Assembly: GCA_039024435.1 (NCBI GenBank)
Contig: JBCCQH010000016.1
Location: 1-64,000, forward strand
DNA length: 64,000 nt
Source: JBCCQH01 sp039024435
Lineage (GTDB): Bacteria; Bacteroidota; Bacteroidia; J057; JADKCL01
Direction of reading: 5' to 3'
Program-made: the position numbers and the translations under genes
Shown here: positions 43,625 to 51,856 of the stretch, in pieces
How the letters are laid out: each line of letters opens with the position of its first letter
Position numbering within the stretch: the stretch's first letter is position 1
The notes under the pieces: generated by a model
Told to the model about the DNA's origin: nothing
The model's database searches: none
Seen by the model: the letters and a program-made list of their open reading frames with translations, nothing else

Positions 43625-43632
43625 TATCTTTG
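43625..43632 (+). promoter_or_regulatory. Bacteroidota-type -7 element TATCTTTG
   Basis: TATCTTTG matches the TAnnTTTG consensus exactly and ends 5 nt before the ATG of the glycosyltransferase gene. The spacing is the same as for the NmrA-like gene, suggesting a nearly leaderless transcript. It separates the glycosyltransferase unit from the catabolic run. Confidence 0.5.
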
Positions 43633-43637
43633 CGCGC

Positions 43638-44594
43638 ATGAAAACCCTTTCGGTCGTCATCCCCGTCTACAACGAGGTGGAAAATGTTCCACTTATGGCC
43701 GCACGCATTCACGAGGCACTGGCGGGGATGGACTACGAGGTGATTTTTGTCGACGACGGCTCGAAAGATGGGACGGTCAAGGCAGTCCGGCAACTCGACG
43801 ATTCCCGCATCAAACTGGTCGAGTTCATGCGCAATTTTGGGCAAAGTTCGGCGATGATGGCGGGGATCCAGGCGGCCGAAGGCGAATGGATCGCCACGCT
43901 GGACGGTGATCTGCAAAACGATCCGATTGATATTCCCGACATGCTGCGCCGGGCCCGGGAGGAAGATTGGGACATGGTCGCCGGAGTCCGGGCCAATCGC
44001 AAAGACGGCTTTCTGCTGCGCAAATTGCCGAGCCGCATCGCCAACCGCATCATTCAGCGCTCGACCGGGGTCCGCATCAAGGATTACGGCTGTTCGCTCA
44101 AGGTCATGCGCGCCCAGGTCGCGAAACAAATCGGGATTTACGGAGAACTGCACCGCTTTATTCCGGTACTGATCGCCTTACAGGGCGGGCGCATCACCCA
44201 GATGGACGTACGGCACCACCCCCGCCAGTTTGGTGAGAGCAAGTATGGGCTGGGCCGAACCTTCCGCGTGATGGCCGACCTGCTCCTGATGTTGTTCATG
44301 CTGCGCTACCAGCAGCGCCCCATTCACCTGTTTGGCACCTGGGGCTTGCTCATTTTTGTTATCGGGGTGCTGATCAATCTGTTCATGTTTGGCATGAAGC
44401 TGGCCGGGGCGGACATCTGGGGCAAGCCCCTGTTGCTGCTGGGCATCTTTTTGACGCTGGGCGGGATTCAGTTGATCACGTTTGGGATCATGTTCGAAAT
44501 CCAGAACCGGACTTACTACGAATCGCAGGGCAAGCGGCCCTACACCATCCGCAATATTTTCGTTGGAAAAGATAAGGTCAAATCCGACAGTTAA
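43638..44594 (+). CDS. GT2-family polyprenyl-phosphate glycosyltransferase (DPM1/GtrB-like)
   Basis: A 318-residue membrane glycosyltransferase. The GT-A domain (about 1-225) has VVIPVYNEVENV, FVDDGSKDGT, the metal-binding DGDLQNDP and FRNF-type MRNFGQSSAMMAG motifs. Two C-terminal membrane helices lie at about 235-255 and 268-290. Such enzymes move a sugar from a nucleotide donor to dolichyl- or undecaprenyl-phosphate for glycosylation on the other side of the membrane. The next gene, a lipid-flippase-like protein, overlaps its 3' end, so they probably act together. The ATG at 43638 follows a -7 element. Confidence 0.88.
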   Translation: MKTLSVVIPVYNEVENVPLMAARIHEALAGMDYEVIFVDDGSKDGTVKAVRQLDDSRIKLVEFMRNFGQSSAMMAGIQAAEGEWIATLDGDLQNDPIDIPDMLRRAREEDWDMVAGVRANRKDGFLLRKLPSRIANRIIQRSTGVRIKDYGCSLKVMRAQVAKQIGIYGELHRFIPVLIALQGGRITQMDVRHHPRQFGESKYGLGRTFRVMADLLLMLFMLRYQQRPIHLFGTWGLLIFVIGVLINLFMFGMKLAGADIWGKPLLLLGIFLTLGGIQLITFGIMFEIQNRTYYESQGKRPYTIRNIFVGKDKVKSDS

Positions 44595-45435
44595 GCTCCT
44601 CGCAAAGGTTGCGGTGACCGGGGTAGCCATTTGGTTCATCACGCAAAAACTGGATTTTGCCGCCATCGGTGACGCATTTCGCCGGGCGGAACTGATTTGG
44701 ATCGTGCCGGCGCTGTTGCTGTTTGTCCTTTCCAAGTTGCTGGGTGCGTACCGCTTGCAGATTTTTTGGCGGGTGATCGGGGTCCGCCTAAGCGACGCCT
44801 ACAACCTGCGCTTGTACTGGCTGGGCATGTTTTACAATTTTTTTCTGCCCGGCGGCATCGGGGGAGACGGTTACAAGGTGTATTTGCTGCGCAAAACCCA
44901 GGATACGCCGGTTAAAAGCTTGGTCACGACCGTGCTGCTGGACCGGGTAAGCGGGTTGGCGGTGTTGGTGCTGCTGGCGCTCGCGGTTTCGGTGGCAGTG
45001 GAGCTTCCCTACGGACTGCACCGCTGGGCCTGGGCGCTGATTCCGGTTGGGCTGGGCCTGCACGCGCTGGGGTTGCGGCTGGTATTTCCCCGCCATCTGC
45101 CCACGCTGTTGCCGGCCTTTTTGTGGTCCCTGGGCGTGCAGGGCGGGCAAGCGATCGCGGCGGCTTGTCTGTGCGCGGGGCTGGGGGTAGAATCCGGGTT
45201 CGCCGGCTACGTCTTCATTTTTCTGCTGTCCTCGATTGTGCTGGTGGTGCCACTGCCTTCCCTGGGCGGATTGGGCTTGCGGGAAGCGGTCATCCTGCTG
45301 GGGGCAAACGAGTTGGGGCTGGATCCGGCGGTATCGGTCTCGATGAGTTTGCTGTTTTACTTGATTTCGGCCCTGGCGTCGGCGGGGGGGCTGTACTACC
45401 ACCTGCGGCCCGCGGCTTTGGGGTCCCCTTCCTGA
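44560..45435 (+). CDS. Lysylphosphatidylglycerol synthase TM-type / flippase-like membrane protein (UPF0104)
   Basis: A protein of about 291 residues with seven or eight transmembrane helices. It has the family's conserved FYNFFLPGGIGGDGYKVYLLRK and LLDRVSGLAVLVLLAL stretches and an LPSLGGLGLREAVILLG loop. UPF0104 proteins are thought to help move lipid-linked molecules and often sit next to GT2 enzymes, as here. The start is uncertain: a TTG at 44560 (overlapping the glycosyltransferase gene by 35 nt) gives the best fit, as no ATG suits. An IS66 remnant begins about 20 nt after the stop, so the natural 3' end could be altered. Confidence 0.8.
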   Translation, partial: SLEKIRSNPTVKLLAKVAVTGVAIWFITQKLDFAAIGDAFRRAELIWIVPALLLFVLSKLLGAYRLQIFWRVIGVRLSDAYNLRLYWLGMFYNFFLPGGIGGDGYKVYLLRKTQDTPVKSLVTTVLLDRVSGLAVLVLLALAVSVAVELPYGLHRWAWALIPVGLGLHALGLRLVFPRHLPTLLPAFLWSLGVQGGQAIAAACLCAGLGVESGFAGYVFIFLLSSIVLVVPLPSLGGLGLREAVILLGANELGLDPAVSVSMSLLFYLISALASAGGLYYHLRPAALGSPS

Positions 45436-45450
45436 AAATGGAATGCGGAG

Positions 45451-45861
45451 GGGGGGATACCAAACCCTGGCTACTTGCTACCTGGAAAACGCTCACCCCC
45501 AAGCACAAACTCAACGCAGTCATCGAGTACATCCTGCCCCGCTGGGTGGAGTTGGGCCGCTATCTGTTCAATGGTGAATTGGAGATTGACTACAATTTGA
45601 TCGAGAATCAGATCAGGCCCGTGGCACTGGGAAGGAAGAACTACCTTTTTGCCGGCAGTCACAATGGCGCCCGAAGCTCAGTGATGATCTATTCTCTGCT
45701 GGGCACCGATAAACTGCAGGGCATTGAGCCGTATGCATGGATCAAAGACGTGCGGCAAAGGTTGCCAGAACACCCCATCAACCGGGGCGAGGAGTTGTTG
45801 CCGCAGAATTGGACCAGAGAGCAAAGTTGAGGATTGGAACATGGGTTGGTCGGGGGGATAC
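45451..45861 (+). mobile_element. IS66-family remnant (3' end of element)
   Basis: The segment holds only the end of an IS66 element: the last part of the DDE transposase and the right terminal repeat GGGTTGGTCGGGGGGATAC (45843-45861). That repeat is a near-perfect inverted match (17 of 19) to the left end of the IS66 copy at 49502-49520. The left edge is a deletion. It starts with GGGGGGATACC (45451-45461), an exact copy of the right-end sequence at 45852-45862. Confidence 0.75.
45462..45830 (+). pseudogene. Truncated IS66 transposase, C-terminal part
   Basis: About 120 codons remain. The conserved C-terminal block of IS66 transposases is seen: AVIEYILPRWVELGRYL, IDYNLIENQIRPVALGRKNYLFAGS, IYSLLGTDKLQGIEPYAWIKDV and the terminal LLPQNW. 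The Glu in LIENQIRP is the last residue of the DDE triad; the two Asp residues and the N-terminal half are gone. It cannot be active. A frame starting at 45438 could translate it with a few flanking residues. Confidence 0.85.
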
Positions 45862-45918
45862 CCCAATTTTTAGGAATCATTTGTTTGATTCATTTCGCTC
45901 ACGTCAAAATCCTTGAAT

Positions 45919-46413
45919 TCACGATTCAACTTTTTCGTTGACTGGGCCAAAATTTCGAGCAGCGCGCAGTCGCCATACGATTGTGGCCGCTGTCGACGGA
46001 GTTGGGTTTATTAGCAATCTCATTTCATACCAAGCTAATTCTGCTAGGAGTTTTGCTCTCCTCTTCTCGGCTTTTGAGTTCATATCCGTTCCGGATTGAT
46101 GTTCAATATAATTTTCCAGAATTTGGATCCTCGTTTGAAAGTCACGATTGAAGAATGCACTAAATATCGATAGGGCTGTCCGTACCTCTTTGGATGTTAC
46201 TACCGAATTACGGGAACCTATACTTTCAAGATATGACTCGATTTTCCTAATCGACCGTTCGACTACGAATTTCTGGATTCGCTCTACCTTAGCTGAATGG
46301 CGTTCTTCCTCTAATTTTTTTGTCTGTAGAGAGAGTGATATTGCTCCTTGAACAATGCCGCCTACCGCTACTCCTATTACCCCGATTATTGCTACAATGA
46401 TCTTTTCATCCAT
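45919..46413 (-). CDS. Small membrane-anchored protein, partner of the ATPase
   Basis: A 164-residue protein of unknown function. One N-terminal glycine-rich transmembrane helix (about 4-28: IIVAIIGVIGVAVGGIVQGAI) is followed by a charged helical region (about 30-80, LQTKKLEEERHSAKVERIQ). The rest is helical with a basic patch near the C-terminus (VWRLRAARNFG). The start lies 9 nt after the stop of the P-loop ATPase gene, so they form a two-gene unit. Both genes are AT-rich against the surrounding genome. The helix could anchor an ATPase complex at the membrane. Confidence 0.7.
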   Translation of the reverse strand: MDEKIIVAIIGVIGVAVGGIVQGAISLSLQTKKLEEERHSAKVERIQKFVVERSIRKIESYLESIGSRNSVVTSKEVRTALSIFSAFFNRDFQTRIQILENYIEHQSGTDMNSKAEKRRAKLLAELAWYEMRLLINPTPSTAATIVWRLRAARNFGPVNEKVES

Positions 46414-46422
46414 ACCCAGCGG

Positions 46423-48645
46423 CTATTTTATTGTGTTATATACCCTTAATAAGTCACCAAAATCCCTGTATATATCCCATATTTTTCTGAGGGGATCATG
46501 CCTAGGGATATTGTTCATTGCTCTTTGAATCACTGGATCTTCAAATGGAACAGGCTCATTATCGATTAGGCCACCCAGTTGTTCAGATATTACCCTAGTA
46601 TCTACTAGCAAATATTTCGTGGCCTTATCGAGAAGGAAGTGGTCGTCACGATGTCTGAATAGATTTGAAAGGTATGATTTGATCGCATTCCGATGAGATA
46701 CTATTGTTCGTTCCAAGTGAAATGAATCACCTTTGGAAAATTCCTTCTTGAACTTGGCAATTGCAATACGACGTGAAAACGCCTTATAGTTCTTTTCAAA
46801 GAAACGATCCAAGATTTTTAAATGCTGCTGGACAAGTTCCCGAAGAAACTTCAGGTTCTGATTAAGGTACTCGACGGCGCTCGCTGGGCGAAGTTCGAAC
46901 AAGACTCGCTCTTCATCATCTTCGTTTGGGTTAAATAGTGAAATCCGATTGATATAGTCTACATGAATAATGATTTCCTCAAAGAATATGACCCCTTTTT
47001 CGTTCAAGCGAATTTTCGAGCTTTTTTCAATATCTGAAAATGTTGAAATAGGGTTGTTTTGATAGATGGTGATGAATTCGCCTTGCCTGGTTCTAGATGC
47101 GAATAATATATATAAAGTCTTTAATGCGGCTGTTTCGTCAATATCTACCGACGCTTTGAGCTTTGATAATAGGTCAGCGGTATTTACAAAATCTTTACGA
47201 TTATTGTAAAGATAGGCAAGTATTAGTCGGGTTTGACAGCACTTCGCTCCTTCAATTTCTCTAATCATTCCTTCTCCAAGAGATCCCATAACATCGGCGG
47301 TGAGACTACTTGACCAGAAGGAGTTGATAATGATGCCTTTGAGTACTTGATTTGGCGTTGACTGCAATAACTGTTGAATCGAAACACTATTGCGAAACTT
47401 CTTGTAAACGAATTGCAACGATGATTCGAATATCATATCGAAAATAAGTCTTAAGCTGCTGTTACAAAGCTGCTTAACGTTGAGGCTGTCAACGCCTTTC
47501 CGCAGATCCTTTTTCGATTGATCAATCCAAAAAGTCTCAATAATCTCACGGAAGGCATTGAACTCAAGGTAACTGCCAGCTTTCTTTTGAAGAAAACTGA
47601 GCCGTTTTGCAATTATTGCATATACGATATCAGAATCAATCATCAGCTCGTAATGCTTATCTGCGTTTGAGATTTGAAAATCTCCATAGCCAAGTGTCAA
47701 TTGGCTGACGGGTGTCGCGGCGGCACCGTCTTTCTTTAGCTTTTCAATGTTTTCATCTCGGAGGGCTAAGATGAATTTCACTCCTGGTTTTAGATGTTCG
47801 TCATTGTAAACAGTTGTTGCATTTGTGTAAGCGACCTCATTATTTATGTTTACCGCTTCTGACATTTCAATAATGCAGTCAAGCATGGAACTGTATGCAA
47901 GGGGCCCACCAATCGGGTCGAAATTGTCAAAGATTATCACATGAACTGCGTCTGGAATGATAATCGATTGGTAAAGTTCAATTAAGTGCTGCCATTCAAG
48001 AGAATCAAGGATTTCTTTGAAACGAAGCTTTGAAAACTCAGAATATGCGCTTTCAAGGATTTTGCTCTCATTTAGTTCTGGAAATCTTTGGTGATATTTA
48101 GAAATCAGTATCTCAGCTTCGGCGTTGATTTTTGAAAGAGGTGAATCATCTCTATCATCCTCAATAAGTTGCATTGCATGGTATGCAATATCGATTTTTG
48201 CTTTACGTCTTCTGATCTGCTTCGGTTCTGGGGAGCCAATCGTAAATGACAAGAAATGGGTCTTTAGGGCCACTAGGTAGTGGTCTCTCACTACCGAACG
48301 CATCATTTTTTTGAATTCGAACGTATTGGTAGCTTTTTCAAGATCATGCACCCGAGACCGAAGGTCGATGATCACCCCAGTACATGTATGCGAGAAAAAG
48401 AGCTTCTCTCGAAGAAATGTAGTCTTCCCAGTACCTACATGTCCCGACAAAAGGAGTATCATTGTTGTCCTCGTCAAAAAGGATTGGAACGTTTCTCTTT
48501 CATTTTGCCTAGGAGCATATAATTCTTCCCAGAAATCGTTGATTGGGAGATATTCTCTAATCTCTTCGGGAATGCTATTATTGTCAACTTCATAAAGGAA
48601 AATAGATTCGACAATTGCACCAAAGGTCGGTTTTGCAGGTTTCAT
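46423..48645 (-). CDS. P-loop ATPase of unknown function (STAND/AAA-like), candidate defence protein
   Basis: A 740-residue protein with an N-terminal nucleotide-binding domain: Walker A GHVGTGKTT (68-76) and a Walker B-like VHVIIFDNFD (234-243). After about 330 the protein is entirely helical, without a recognised domain. No nuclease, TIR or protease motif is visible, so any effector must be new or lie in the helical part. The gene is AT-rich (a sampled 60-base line at 46501 has 24 G/C) and lies between two IS66 relics, signs of horizontal acquisition. NTPase plus small membrane protein pairs of this size occur among anti-phage systems, so defence is a plausible inference, not shown. Confidence 0.75.
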   Translation of the reverse strand: MKPAKPTFGAIVESIFLYEVDNNSIPEEIREYLPINDFWEELYAPRQNERETFQSFLTRTTMILLLSGHVGTGKTTFLREKLFFSHTCTGVIIDLRSRVHDLEKATNTFEFKKMMRSVVRDHYLVALKTHFLSFTIGSPEPKQIRRRKAKIDIAYHAMQLIEDDRDDSPLSKINAEAEILISKYHQRFPELNESKILESAYSEFSKLRFKEILDSLEWQHLIELYQSIIIPDAVHVIIFDNFDPIGGPLAYSSMLDCIIEMSEAVNINNEVAYTNATTVYNDEHLKPGVKFILALRDENIEKLKKDGAAATPVSQLTLGYGDFQISNADKHYELMIDSDIVYAIIAKRLSFLQKKAGSYLEFNAFREIIETFWIDQSKKDLRKGVDSLNVKQLCNSSLRLIFDMIFESSLQFVYKKFRNSVSIQQLLQSTPNQVLKGIIINSFWSSSLTADVMGSLGEGMIREIEGAKCCQTRLILAYLYNNRKDFVNTADLLSKLKASVDIDETAALKTLYILFASRTRQGEFITIYQNNPISTFSDIEKSSKIRLNEKGVIFFEEIIIHVDYINRISLFNPNEDDEERVLFELRPASAVEYLNQNLKFLRELVQQHLKILDRFFEKNYKAFSRRIAIAKFKKEFSKGDSFHLERTIVSHRNAIKSYLSNLFRHRDDHFLLDKATKYLLVDTRVISEQLGGLIDNEPVPFEDPVIQRAMNNIPRHDPLRKIWDIYRDFGDLLRVYNTIK

Positions 48646-48862
48646 TATTAGCTATTATTTTGATATTAAGCGGATAAAACGTAGATAGGGATATCCTAAT
48701 TTTCTGCTATAAAGATAGTAATTATTGTAAGGTTTCCCAGCTTCCCCAAGCATCCACCAGTTTCCCCACTGTACCATACATTTCCCGCCCCCCATCTTGC
48801 CGGCACCAAGCAAAAACAGGATGCCAATTTCCACCCAAGAATTTAACACCCTCGCCACCTGC
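48646..48862. other. Promoter region of the ATPase unit and boundary to the IS66 copies
   Basis: About 220 bases. On the - strand a TATCTTTA element (48710-48717, one mismatch to TAnnTTTG) lies about 65 nt before the ATPase start and may be its promoter. AT-rich DNA gives way to GC-rich DNA near 48760. An 88-codon - frame (48655-48921) runs through the boundary and is rejected. Confidence 0.4.
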
Positions 48863-49501
48863 GTATCCGCCCGAGCAACCCATCTTCCTTCCCCCTGAAT
48901 TTCTTCGGACCCTGTCGACATGTAATCACAATCCTTTTTCCCAGTTCCTACGCGCCCGCGAAGCGAGCGCCGGAGCGCACGAGATATGCTCCCCTTGGTC
49001 GAGCAATGGCTTGAAAGCGGTGAACGTCAGTTCGAGTTTTGCCAGCGTATGGCCTGAAGGTCGCGGTGCTGGGCGATTGGTTGAAAAAATACCGGGCGGA
49101 AAATGCCCCTGAACCAGAACCTGGTGGATTTGTCCCGGTGAAAGTGCGGCCGTCGGCTGAGCAATTGATCGCGGTTTGCTATCCCAACGGCGTGACCATT
49201 CGGGTTAGCGGAGGCATGAGCGCGCAATTCCTGCGTGAACTGGCCGGCCAATGCTGAGCTTTGGAAGCCGGCAACGGTTTTTCTGGTATCGGGGCGTATG
49301 CGATATGCGCAAGAGTGAGGTGAAATCGGTTGGGAGGATTTGCTGCTGATCCTTGAAGGGCTGGTTTTGCAGTCGGCCCAGCCTCGCAAACGCTCTGCTC
49401 ATCCACTGCAAAATATGGGTAAATGGGCTTCATAGGCTGCTTTCTGTGCCGATTTTTACCTTGTGACCGAGGCCAAAATATCCAAGATCCTCAAGATGTC
49501 C
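48863..49501 (+). mobile_element. IS66-family copy A, degenerate
   Basis: It starts with the left terminal repeat GTATCCGCCCGAGCAACCC (48863-48881) and keeps the first part of an IS66 element in decayed form. The tnpA-like frame has its start codon followed at once by TAA (ATGTAA) and a one-base deletion near 49050. The tnpB-like gene has lost an internal segment of about 180 nt (junction near 49315). Only the first codons of tnpC remain before copy B begins at 49502. Aligning it with copy B shows strong similarity along the whole length, so the two derive from the same element. Confidence 0.75.
48922..49257 (+). pseudogene. IS66 accessory protein TnpA-like, frameshifted
   Basis: Fragments matching the intact-looking copy at 49559-49879 occur in two frames: LPLVEQWLESGERQ, then after a one-base deletion LKVAVLGDWLKKYRAEN through GGFVPVKV and CYPNGVTIRVSGG. 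The initial ATG is followed by a stop codon. It is non-functional. Confidence 0.75.
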
Positions 49502-49558
49502 GTATCCGCCCGCCCAACCCATCTTCTTTCCTCCTAAATTCCTTCCGACCTTGCCTCC

Positions 49559-49879
49559 ATGGAATCACAACCCTTTTTCCCGGTCCCTACGCGCCCGCGA
49601 GTCGAGCGCCGGACCTCACGAGAAATGTTCCCTCTGGTAGAACAGTGGCTCGAAAGCGGTGAGCGACAGCAGGATTTTTGCCAGCGCCATGGTGTGAAGA
49701 TCGCAGTCCTGGGCTACTGGCTGAAGAAATACCGCTCAGAAAATGTTCCCGATCAGTCTTCGGGAGGATTTGTCCCGGTGAAGGTGCTCCCGACCCCGGA
49801 GCAGCCCATTGAGATCTGCTATCCCAATGGGGTTACCATTCGGGCTGGCATGGGCATGAGTGCGAAGTTCCTGCGCTAA
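49559..49879 (+). CDS. IS66-family accessory protein TnpA-like
   Basis: A 106-residue IS66 first-frame protein. It has a short basic helix-turn-helix-like N-terminal part (EMFPLVEQWLESGERQQDFCQRH, then VLGYWLKKYR) and a C-terminal strand pair PIEICYPNGVTIRAG, as in IS66 OrfA proteins. It is probably DNA-binding. It lies 11 nt before tnpB. The frame is intact, but the element lacks a working transposase. Confidence 0.75.
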   Translation: MESQPFFPVPTRPRVERRTSREMFPLVEQWLESGERQQDFCQRHGVKIAVLGYWLKKYRSENVPDQSSGGFVPVKVLPTPEQPIEICYPNGVTIRAGMGMSAKFLR

Positions 49880-49890
49880 CTGGCCGGTCA

Positions 49891-50250
49891 ATGCTGAGCA
49901 TTGGCAGCCGTCAACGATTTTTTTGGTACCGTGGGGTATGCGACATGCGCAAGAGTTTTGCCGGCTTGTGCCGTTTGGTAGAGACCGAAATGGGCTTTGA
50001 TCTGGTCAGTGGGGACGTATTTGTGTTCGTCAACCGGCGACGGGACCGCATGAAAATGTTGATGTGGGACCGGAGCGGATTTGTGATCTGGTACAAGCGG
50101 CTCGAAGAGGGAACCTACGAGATCCCTGACCTCAGCGGTGGTCAAGGTGAAATCGGTTGGGAGGATTTGCTGCTGATCCTTGAAGAGGGTGGTTTTGCAG
50201 TCGGCCCAGCCTCGCAAACGCTCTGCTCATCTACTGCAAAATATGGGTAA
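49891..50250 (+). CDS. tnpB: IS66-family accessory protein TnpB
   Basis: A 119-residue IS66 TnpB. The recognisable core is FFWYRGVCDMRKSFAGLCRLV, then SGDVFVFVNRRRDRMKMLMWDRSGFVIWYKRLEEGTYEIP, matching the family's DMRKGFDGL, FVFxxRRxDRxKxLxWD and KRLExG motifs. TnpB is needed for IS66 transposition in an unknown way. The C-terminal 25 residues diverge from the family. Confidence 0.85.
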   Translation: MLSIGSRQRFFWYRGVCDMRKSFAGLCRLVETEMGFDLVSGDVFVFVNRRRDRMKMLMWDRSGFVIWYKRLEEGTYEIPDLSGGQGEIGWEDLLLILEEGGFAVGPASQTLCSSTAKYG

Positions 50251-50290
50251 ATGGGCTTTATAGGCTGCTTTCTGTGCCGATTTTCACCTT

Positions 50291-50654
50291 GTGACCGAGG
50301 CCAAAATATCCAGGATCCTCAAGATGTCCAGAGAGGAACTGGATGACTTTACCATCCGAACCGCGATGGAATTGGACCGGCTCAAACGCCAGATCTACGG
50401 CCAGAGATCCGAACATCACCTTCCCGCCGAGATCGCCAACCAGATGAAACTGGAGTTGGGCCAGATTGGCGAGTCGCAGGCCCCTGCCGAGATGGAAGCG
50501 ATCAGCGATGATCTATTCTCTTCTGGGCACCGGTAAACTGCATGGCATCCAGCCGTATGCATGGCTGAAAGACGTGCGGCAAAGATTGCCCGAACACCCC
50601 ATCAACCGGATGCATGAGTTGTTGCCGCAGAATTGGACCAGAGAGCAAAGTTGA
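50291..50654 (+). pseudogene. IS66 transposase with large internal deletion and frameshift
   Basis: The N-terminal part (GTG at 50291, with LDRLKRQIYGQRSEHH) runs to about 50505. The sequence then jumps to the C-terminal block IYSLLGTGKLHGIQPYAWLKDVRQRLPEHP in another frame, ending LLPQNW at 50654. The junction lies in GATCAGCGATGATCTATTC, which resembles the intact C-terminal sequence in the 45.7-kb remnant (CTCAGTGATGATCTATTC). Deletion between short similar sequences is therefore likely. The DDE core is absent. Confidence 0.82.
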
Positions 50655-50689
50655 CAATTGGAACATCGGTTGGTCGGGGGAGATGCTAT

Positions 50690-51202
50690 TCATTCGTATT
50701 CCCGGCCGTAATAAAAGATGTCCACGACCAAGTCCCATTCGGTGGTCAGATGCTGCACGTCCGCTTGGGTTTCCCCGGCCTCAGCACCGTCGCCCCCGGC
50801 GTCCGCGAGCAGCCGGCAGTAAGCATCAATGGCTTGGACGGGTTCGATATTGGCGGGATTGGTGGTCATGCCCATGGATTCCCGTTGTTCCTGGCGTTTT
50901 TGGGCACCGTGCTCCTTTTCCCAGGTGAGGAGTTCCCGGAGGTAGGTTCCGGCTTCGACCGCATCCGCGCGCAAGCGGGAACGCTGGGCCTGCCAGTCGT
51001 CTTCCAGGGCGGCGGCCTCCGGGACGGGACCGGCAAATCCAGCCTGGAGAAAATCGTAAAAATCCTGGTAGCTCGGGGGGCGGTGCCCGTGGCGCAGCAA
51101 GTGGTGGAGCAGGGCGCGGTAGTACTCGGGCGCGGTTCGGTTCGCATCGCCCGCGGGAAAGTCGAGGCGCTCCAGCTTGTCGAAAAAGGTATAGCGGTTC
51201 AT
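50690..51202 (-). CDS. Hypothetical protein
   Basis: A 170-residue acidic, helical, presumably cytosolic protein with no signal peptide. I do not recognise it. It has a Glu/Gln-rich middle (WEKEHGAQKRQEQRESMG) and a C-terminal TTEWDLVVDIFYYGREYE. It starts 4 nt after the stop of the outer-membrane-protein gene, so the two are co-transcribed. The right end of an IS66 copy lies within a few bases of its stop codon, so the insertion may have trimmed the 3' flank or the C-terminus. Confidence 0.65.
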   Translation of the reverse strand: MNRYTFFDKLERLDFPAGDANRTAPEYYRALLHHLLRHGHRPPSYQDFYDFLQAGFAGPVPEAAALEDDWQAQRSRLRADAVEAGTYLRELLTWEKEHGAQKRQEQRESMGMTTNPANIEPVQAIDAYCRLLADAGGDGAEAGETQADVQHLTTEWDLVVDIFYYGREYE

Positions 51203-51206
51203 GGGC

Positions 51207-51842
51207 CTACAAAAATGATCCGATCAGCCCGATGGAGACTCCCCAAGCGCCCGGGCGTTCTTCCCAGAAGTCACGGGATTGCAGCACCCGGTTGTGGAAC
51301 ACGTCCACCGCCGCGGCAAAATTCTTGTCAAAATAGTACTCCAGCCCCAGGGAGGCCCGCCCGGTCCAGATGGCGCGCGCGTCTGAGGAAATGACCAACT
51401 GCCCGCTGAAGACCTCCGCCGAGGGCATGCCGTACAGCTTGACCCCGCTTTGGACCAGGCCGGTAAAGCGCAGGGTTCGGTCGCCGCCCCGGTAGCCCAC
51501 TCCCAGCAGCAAATCGGTAAAGGAGGTATTCCCGGTGATCTCACGCGCCAGGCCCGGTAGATCGTTCAAGCGGAAATCGACGTCGTAGTCGTCGTAGTCA
51601 AAGCGGAAAAACAGGTGGTTGACCCGGCGCATGCGGTATTCAATCGCGGTTTTGAAGAGGATGCCGCCCCCCAATTCCGAGGAACGCTCCTCGACGTAGC
51701 CGATTTCCAATTGGGTTCCAAAGACCCTTTCGTCCCAGCCTTCTCGCTCGGGAATCGAGTCCTGGGCCCACAGTTGACCGGTCAGACCACTTCCGAATAC
51801 GAGCAACCCCGCGAGGAGCCGCAAAATTTGGTGAGGTTTCAT
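51207..51842 (-). CDS. Outer-membrane beta-barrel-like protein
   Basis: A 211-residue exported protein. A signal peptide ends about residue 26 (GQLWAQ). The mature part has alternating hydrophobic/polar strands (LEIGYVEERSSEL; GGILFKTAIEYRMRRVNHLFFRFDYDDYDV; LLLGVGYRGG; ASLGLEYYFDKNFAAAVDVF) and ends in an aliphatic/aromatic strand GAWGVSIGLIGSFL. It looks like a small eight-stranded barrel of the outer membrane. The ATG at 51842 is chosen over one six codons upstream because it starts the signal peptide. The DinB-like gene ends 14 nt upstream on the same strand. Confidence 0.72.
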   Translation of the reverse strand: MKPHQILRLLAGLLVFGSGLTGQLWAQDSIPEREGWDERVFGTQLEIGYVEERSSELGGGILFKTAIEYRMRRVNHLFFRFDYDDYDVDFRLNDLPGLAREITGNTSFTDLLLGVGYRGGDRTLRFTGLVQSGVKLYGMPSAEVFSGQLVISSDARAIWTGRASLGLEYYFDKNFAAAVDVFHNRVLQSRDFWEERPGAWGVSIGLIGSFL

Positions 51843-51856
51843 AGCGCCGCAAGATA

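Larger units (their letters stand above)
49502..50685 (+). mobile_element. IS66-family copy B, internally deleted
   Basis: The left end GTATCCGCCCGCCCAACCC (49502-49520) directly follows copy A, and the degraded right end GGTTGGTCGGGGGAGAT lies at about 50669-50685. Inside are tnpA-like, tnpB-like and the two ends of tnpC. The middle of tnpC is missing, so the element is about half of normal IS66 size. It could only move with a transposase supplied from elsewhere. Confidence 0.8.

Noticed and set aside
45123..45461. Upstream extension of the IS66 transposase frame into the flippase gene
   Set aside because: The IS66 similarity starts only at about 45462; earlier sequence is the out-of-frame shadow of the membrane protein gene.
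48655..48921. 88-codon - frame next to the ATPase gene
   Set aside because: It spans the boundary between AT-rich DNA and the IS66 left end and overlaps the likely promoter.
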